34,835 nt of DNA. Source: Candidatus Krumholzibacteriia bacterium. Lineage in GTDB: Bacteria > Krumholzibacteriota > Krumholzibacteriia > JAJRXK01. The stretch spans positions 1 to 34,835 of the forward strand of contig DATFKK010000201.1 in assembly GCA_035268685.1 (NCBI GenBank), written 5' to 3'. Position 1 is the stretch's first letter. Each line of letters opens with the position of its first letter. The notes beneath the pieces were generated by a model. That model was not told where the DNA came from, searched no databases, and saw nothing but the letters and a program-made list of their open reading frames with translations. The position numbers and the translations under genes are program-made. This document shows, one piece after another, positions 32,360 to 34,835 of this stretch.

Positions 32360-34696
32360 GTGAGCCTCCCCGGTCGACGGCTCCGGCCGATCCGACGAGC
32401 CTGCTGCACCATCGTGGCCCTGGTGGCCGTGCTGGCGAGCGCCGCGCCCGCCGGCGCCCAGTCCGCCGCGGACCTGCGCCGCCTGCAGTCGCTGACGCCC
32501 GAACAGCGCGCCCAGCTGCGCGAGCGGCTCGAGCAGGGCGAGGCCGCGAGCCCCGAGGACACCCTGGCCGAACCCGGCCGCACCGAGCTGCCCGAGCAGC
32601 CGGCCGTGGTGCTGCCGCTGTCGCAGACCCAGGCCGAGTCCGTGGTGGCCGAGGCCACCGGGGATACAGCAGACGAGGCCCCCTCGGACCTCTTCGGCGC
32701 CGACTTCTTCCGCGGCGATCCGGCGATGTTCGGGCCCCAGAGCTTCGGCCCCGTGCCCGCCGACTACCTGATCGGCCCCGGCGACCAGATCGTGGTCGAC
32801 GTGTGGGGCGAGGTGGAGTTCCGCCACGAGCGGGTGGTCGACCGCGACGGAACCATCATCCTGCCGCGCGCCGGCCGCATCAGCGCCGCCAACCGCACGC
32901 TCGAGGACCTGACCCGGGCGATCCGCCAGCAACTGAGCCGCTCGTACTCGGGCATCGACCCCAGCGGCGAGGGCGGCACGACCTTCGTCGACGTCAGCCT
33001 GGGCCGCCTGCGCGCGATCCGGGTGTTCGTGGTGGGCGAGGCCGCCCGACCCGGTGCCTACGAACTCAGTTCGGTGTCGACCGTGTTCACCGCTCTGCAC
33101 GCCGCCGGCGGCCCGAACGCCCAGGGCAGCCTGCGCAACGTGACCCTGATGCGCGGGACCGAACAGGTCGCCACGGTGGACCTGTACGACTACCTGCTTC
33201 GCGGCGAGCGCAGCGGCGACGTGATCCTGCGCGAGGGCGATACCGTGTTCGTGCCCATCCGAGAGGTGACCGTGCGGGCGAGCGGGGCCGTGCGGCGGCC
33301 GATGCGCTACGAGTTGATCCCCGGCGAGGGCGTGGCCGATCTGGTGCGCTATGCCGGCGGTTTCGCCGTGGACGCCGTGACCGACCTCGTGCACGTGACC
33401 CGCGTGCTGCCCCCGGCCGAACGCGTGCCCGGCGAGCCCGACCGCGTGCAGCGCGACCTCGATCTCGGGGCCGACCCGAATCCGATGCTGCTCGACGGCG
33501 ACCGCCTGAGCGTGGACCGCGTGCCCGAGCGCCTGCTGAACGTGGTCGAGGTGCAGGGCAACGTGAAGAACGCCGGCCGGTACGAGTACGTGGAGGGCGA
33601 GACCGTGGCCGGGCTGGTCGAACGGGCCGGGGGGCTGTGGGACGACACCCTATTGGAACGTGCGACGTTGGACCGCGTGGACGACGACGGGACGTATCGG
33701 AGCCAGGACGTGCCGTTGAGGGAACTGCTCTCCGATCCGGGGCGCGACCTGGAGTTGCAACCGCGCGACGTGCTCACCATCTACTCGATCTGGGACGTGA
33801 ACGACCGGTTCAGCGTGACCGTGAGCGGCGAGGTGCGCTCGCCCGGGACCTTCGATTGGCGCGAGGGCCTGACCCTGCGCGACGTGGTGTTGAAGGCCGG
33901 GGGGCTGCGGCAGTCGGCCGACCGGCTGCGGGCCGAGGTCTCACGTCTGCGCTTGGAGGCCTTACGAGAGGCCGACAGCGAGATTCCGCCCGAGCGCACT
34001 ATCGATGTGACCATGGTGACGCTCGGCGACGACTGGCTGCAGGTGAACGGCTCGTTCGAGCTCGAGCCCTTCGACCGCGTGCAGATCCGGAGGTTGCCGT
34101 GGTGGCAGACGCAGCGGACGGTGCAGCTGCGCGGCGAGGTGATGTATCCCGGCGAGTACTCGCTGGAGAGTCCGGACGAGCGCTTGAGTTCGGTGATCGA
34201 GCGGGCCGGGGGGTTGAAGCCGACGGCGTATCTGGCCGGAGCGCGGTTGGAGCGGTCGCAGGACTCGATCGGGAACGTGGCGCTGGATCTGGAGAAGGCG
34301 TTGGAGAACCCCGAAGACGAGCACGATGTGATCCTCGAGGCCGGCGACGAGATCGTGGTGCCGCCGGAGCCGTACACGGTGAAGGTGGTCGGGGCGGTGA
34401 ACTTCTCGACCAGCGTCGTGTGGGAAGACGGGTTGGGGTTATCGGACTACGTGTCGCGTGCCGGTGGGTACGCCGAGAGGGCGGACAAGTGGGGGACGCA
34501 CGTGGTGTACGCCAACGGGATGTCGCGGCCGATCCGGCGGTTCTGGAGGGATCCGGAGGTCAGGCCGGGGTCGACGGTGGTGGTGCCGGTGAAGGAGCCT
34601 GATGAGGGGCCGACCAGGCTGGAGACGCTTCGTGAGATCTCGGCGATCGTTGCGAGTGTGGCTACGGTTTGGTTGGTGATTGATCGGACGGATTGA
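32360..34696 (+). CDS. Polysaccharide export protein with multiple SLBB domains (Wza-like)
   Basis: A 778-aa periplasmic/outer-membrane export component for exopolysaccharide or capsule. A signal peptide (AC CTIVALVAVLASAAPAGAQ region) has an Ala-Gly-Ala-Gln cleavage site and no lipobox. After a Glu/Gln-rich linker comes the polysaccharide-export domain (about 130-215; YLIGPGDQIVVDVWGE, GTIILPRAGRI). About six SLBB-type repeats follow, starting near residues 218, 302, 393, 483, 586 and 672, most ending in AGG(L/F/Y/P). A short C-terminal hydrophobic helix (ISAIVASVATVWLVID) closes it. Wza itself has only two SLBB repeats and about 380 aa, so this belongs to the enlarged type. GAGGA (32348-32352) favours the GTG at 32360 over the GTG at 32357; the frame is open to 32243. 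Codon choice drifts towards TTG, AGG and CGG in the 3' third. Confidence 0.88.
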   Translation: MSLPGRRLRPIRRACCTIVALVAVLASAAPAGAQSAADLRRLQSLTPEQRAQLRERLEQGEAASPEDTLAEPGRTELPEQPAVVLPLSQTQAESVVAEATGDTADEAPSDLFGADFFRGDPAMFGPQSFGPVPADYLIGPGDQIVVDVWGEVEFRHERVVDRDGTIILPRAGRISAANRTLEDLTRAIRQQLSRSYSGIDPSGEGGTTFVDVSLGRLRAIRVFVVGEAARPGAYELSSVSTVFTALHAAGGPNAQGSLRNVTLMRGTEQVATVDLYDYLLRGERSGDVILREGDTVFVPIREVTVRASGAVRRPMRYELIPGEGVADLVRYAGGFAVDAVTDLVHVTRVLPPAERVPGEPDRVQRDLDLGADPNPMLLDGDRLSVDRVPERLLNVVEVQGNVKNAGRYEYVEGETVAGLVERAGGLWDDTLLERATLDRVDDDGTYRSQDVPLRELLSDPGRDLELQPRDVLTIYSIWDVNDRFSVTVSGEVRSPGTFDWREGLTLRDVVLKAGGLRQSADRLRAEVSRLRLEALREADSEIPPERTIDVTMVTLGDDWLQVNGSFELEPFDRVQIRRLPWWQTQRTVQLRGEVMYPGEYSLESPDERLSSVIERAGGLKPTAYLAGARLERSQDSIGNVALDLEKALENPEDEHDVILEAGDEIVVPPEPYTVKVVGAVNFSTSVVWEDGLGLSDYVSRAGGYAERADKWGTHVVYANGMSRPIRRFWRDPEVRPGSTVVVPVKEPDEGPTRLETLREISAIVASVATVWLVIDRTD

Positions 34697-34718
34697 TTGT
34701 CTGAGGAGACAAGGGAAC

Positions 34719-34835
34719 GTGGTTGAGACCAAACATGACGCCGACGTCTCCCTGGCGAAGTCCGGTGAGGTCTCGCTCCCTGGGATCGGAGTGTTTCTCC
34801 TCAGGTATCGGCTCCTCATAGCAGCGATGATCGCA
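34719..34835 (+). CDS. Probable Wzz-type chain-length regulator, N-terminal fragment (runs off window)
   Basis: The 39 codons visible start at GTG 34719, with GAGGAGA (34703-34709) 9 nt upstream. They encode a polar cytoplasmic leader (ETKHDADVSLAKSGEVSLPG) and then the start of a first membrane helix, FLLRYRLLIAAMIA, to the window end. A short cytoplasmic leader, then an R-Y-R/K pattern leading into a helix, is usual for Wzz/BY-kinase N-terminal domains, and position 23 bp after a Wza-like gene fits. The fragment is too short to prove the family. It is less GC-rich than most of the window. Confidence 0.5.
   Translation, partial: MVETKHDADVSLAKSGEVSLPGIGVFLLRYRLLIAAMIA

Noticed and set aside
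1-34835. CRISPR array, tRNA, rRNA, insertion sequence or prophage
   Set aside because: No regularly spaced repeats, no cloverleaf- or rRNA-like stretches, and no transposase, integrase or phage structural proteins were recognised; gaps between genes are mostly too short.

Overview
The window is about 34.8 kb of GC-rich bacterial chromosome. Coding is dense on both strands, start/stop overlaps are frequent, and many starts are GTG, with one TTG. Two predicted outer-membrane beta-barrels, a lipoprotein, Lgt and a Wza-type export protein point to a diderm (Gram-negative type) cell. GlnA is of the short alpha type, and cysNC is a fused gene. I cannot place the genome below that level. A little-cultured high-GC diderm lineage is a reasonable guess, but only a guess. 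I saw no rRNA, tRNA, CRISPR array, transposase or integrase.

Layout. (1) 1-2008 (+): the end of an NhaC-type Na+/H+ antiporter, a SAM hydrolase of the DUF62 family and an MBL-fold hydrolase, tightly coupled. (2) 2039-7029 (+): a lipoprotein, cobalamin-dependent methionine synthase (metH) and a GNAT acetyltransferase. (3) 7002-10875 (-): phoH (PIN plus PhoH ATPase), lgt, a class I methyltransferase and a TrmH-type RNA methyltransferase. (4) 10876-11271: a 396-bp divergent regulatory gap, then glnA (+). (5) 12594-13934 (-): a MATE/ANKH-like membrane protein, divergent from a phzF - nfeD - slipin - beta-barrel operon (14032-17818, +). (6) 17850-21501 (-): two half-ABC exporters that look like an asymmetric heterodimer, divergent from an orphan ParA ATPase (21656-22471, +). 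(7) 22478-24043 (-): a Wzi-like capsule-assembly barrel. (8) 24094-26378 (-): GT2 glycosyltransferase plus pgeF, divergent by only 15 bp from a GT-C type glycosyltransferase (26394-27680, +). (9) 27681-32121 (-): cysD - cysNC - satD - DUF3307. (10) 32360-34835 (+): a large SLBB polysaccharide export protein and the start of a probable Wzz-type chain-length regulator, which continues past the window.

Themes. Several genes concern the cell surface: Wzi-like, GT2, GT-C, Wza-like, Wzz-like and an ABC exporter. The PAPS-making cysD-cysNC genes lie back to back with the exopolysaccharide export gene, so a sulfated surface polysaccharide is a testable idea. The best regulatory signal is upstream of satD-DUF3307. 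There an AT-rich perfect inverted repeat (TATAGGC-N6-GCCTATA) lies inside a well-formed promoter, and a second, degenerate copy lies just upstream. SatD ends in a helix-turn-helix-like segment, so autoregulation is likely. Several upstream regions share a recognisable promoter pattern (TTGgnC, 16-18 bp, TAnnnT). Convergent gene pairs share or abut their stop codons and leave almost no room for intrinsic terminators.
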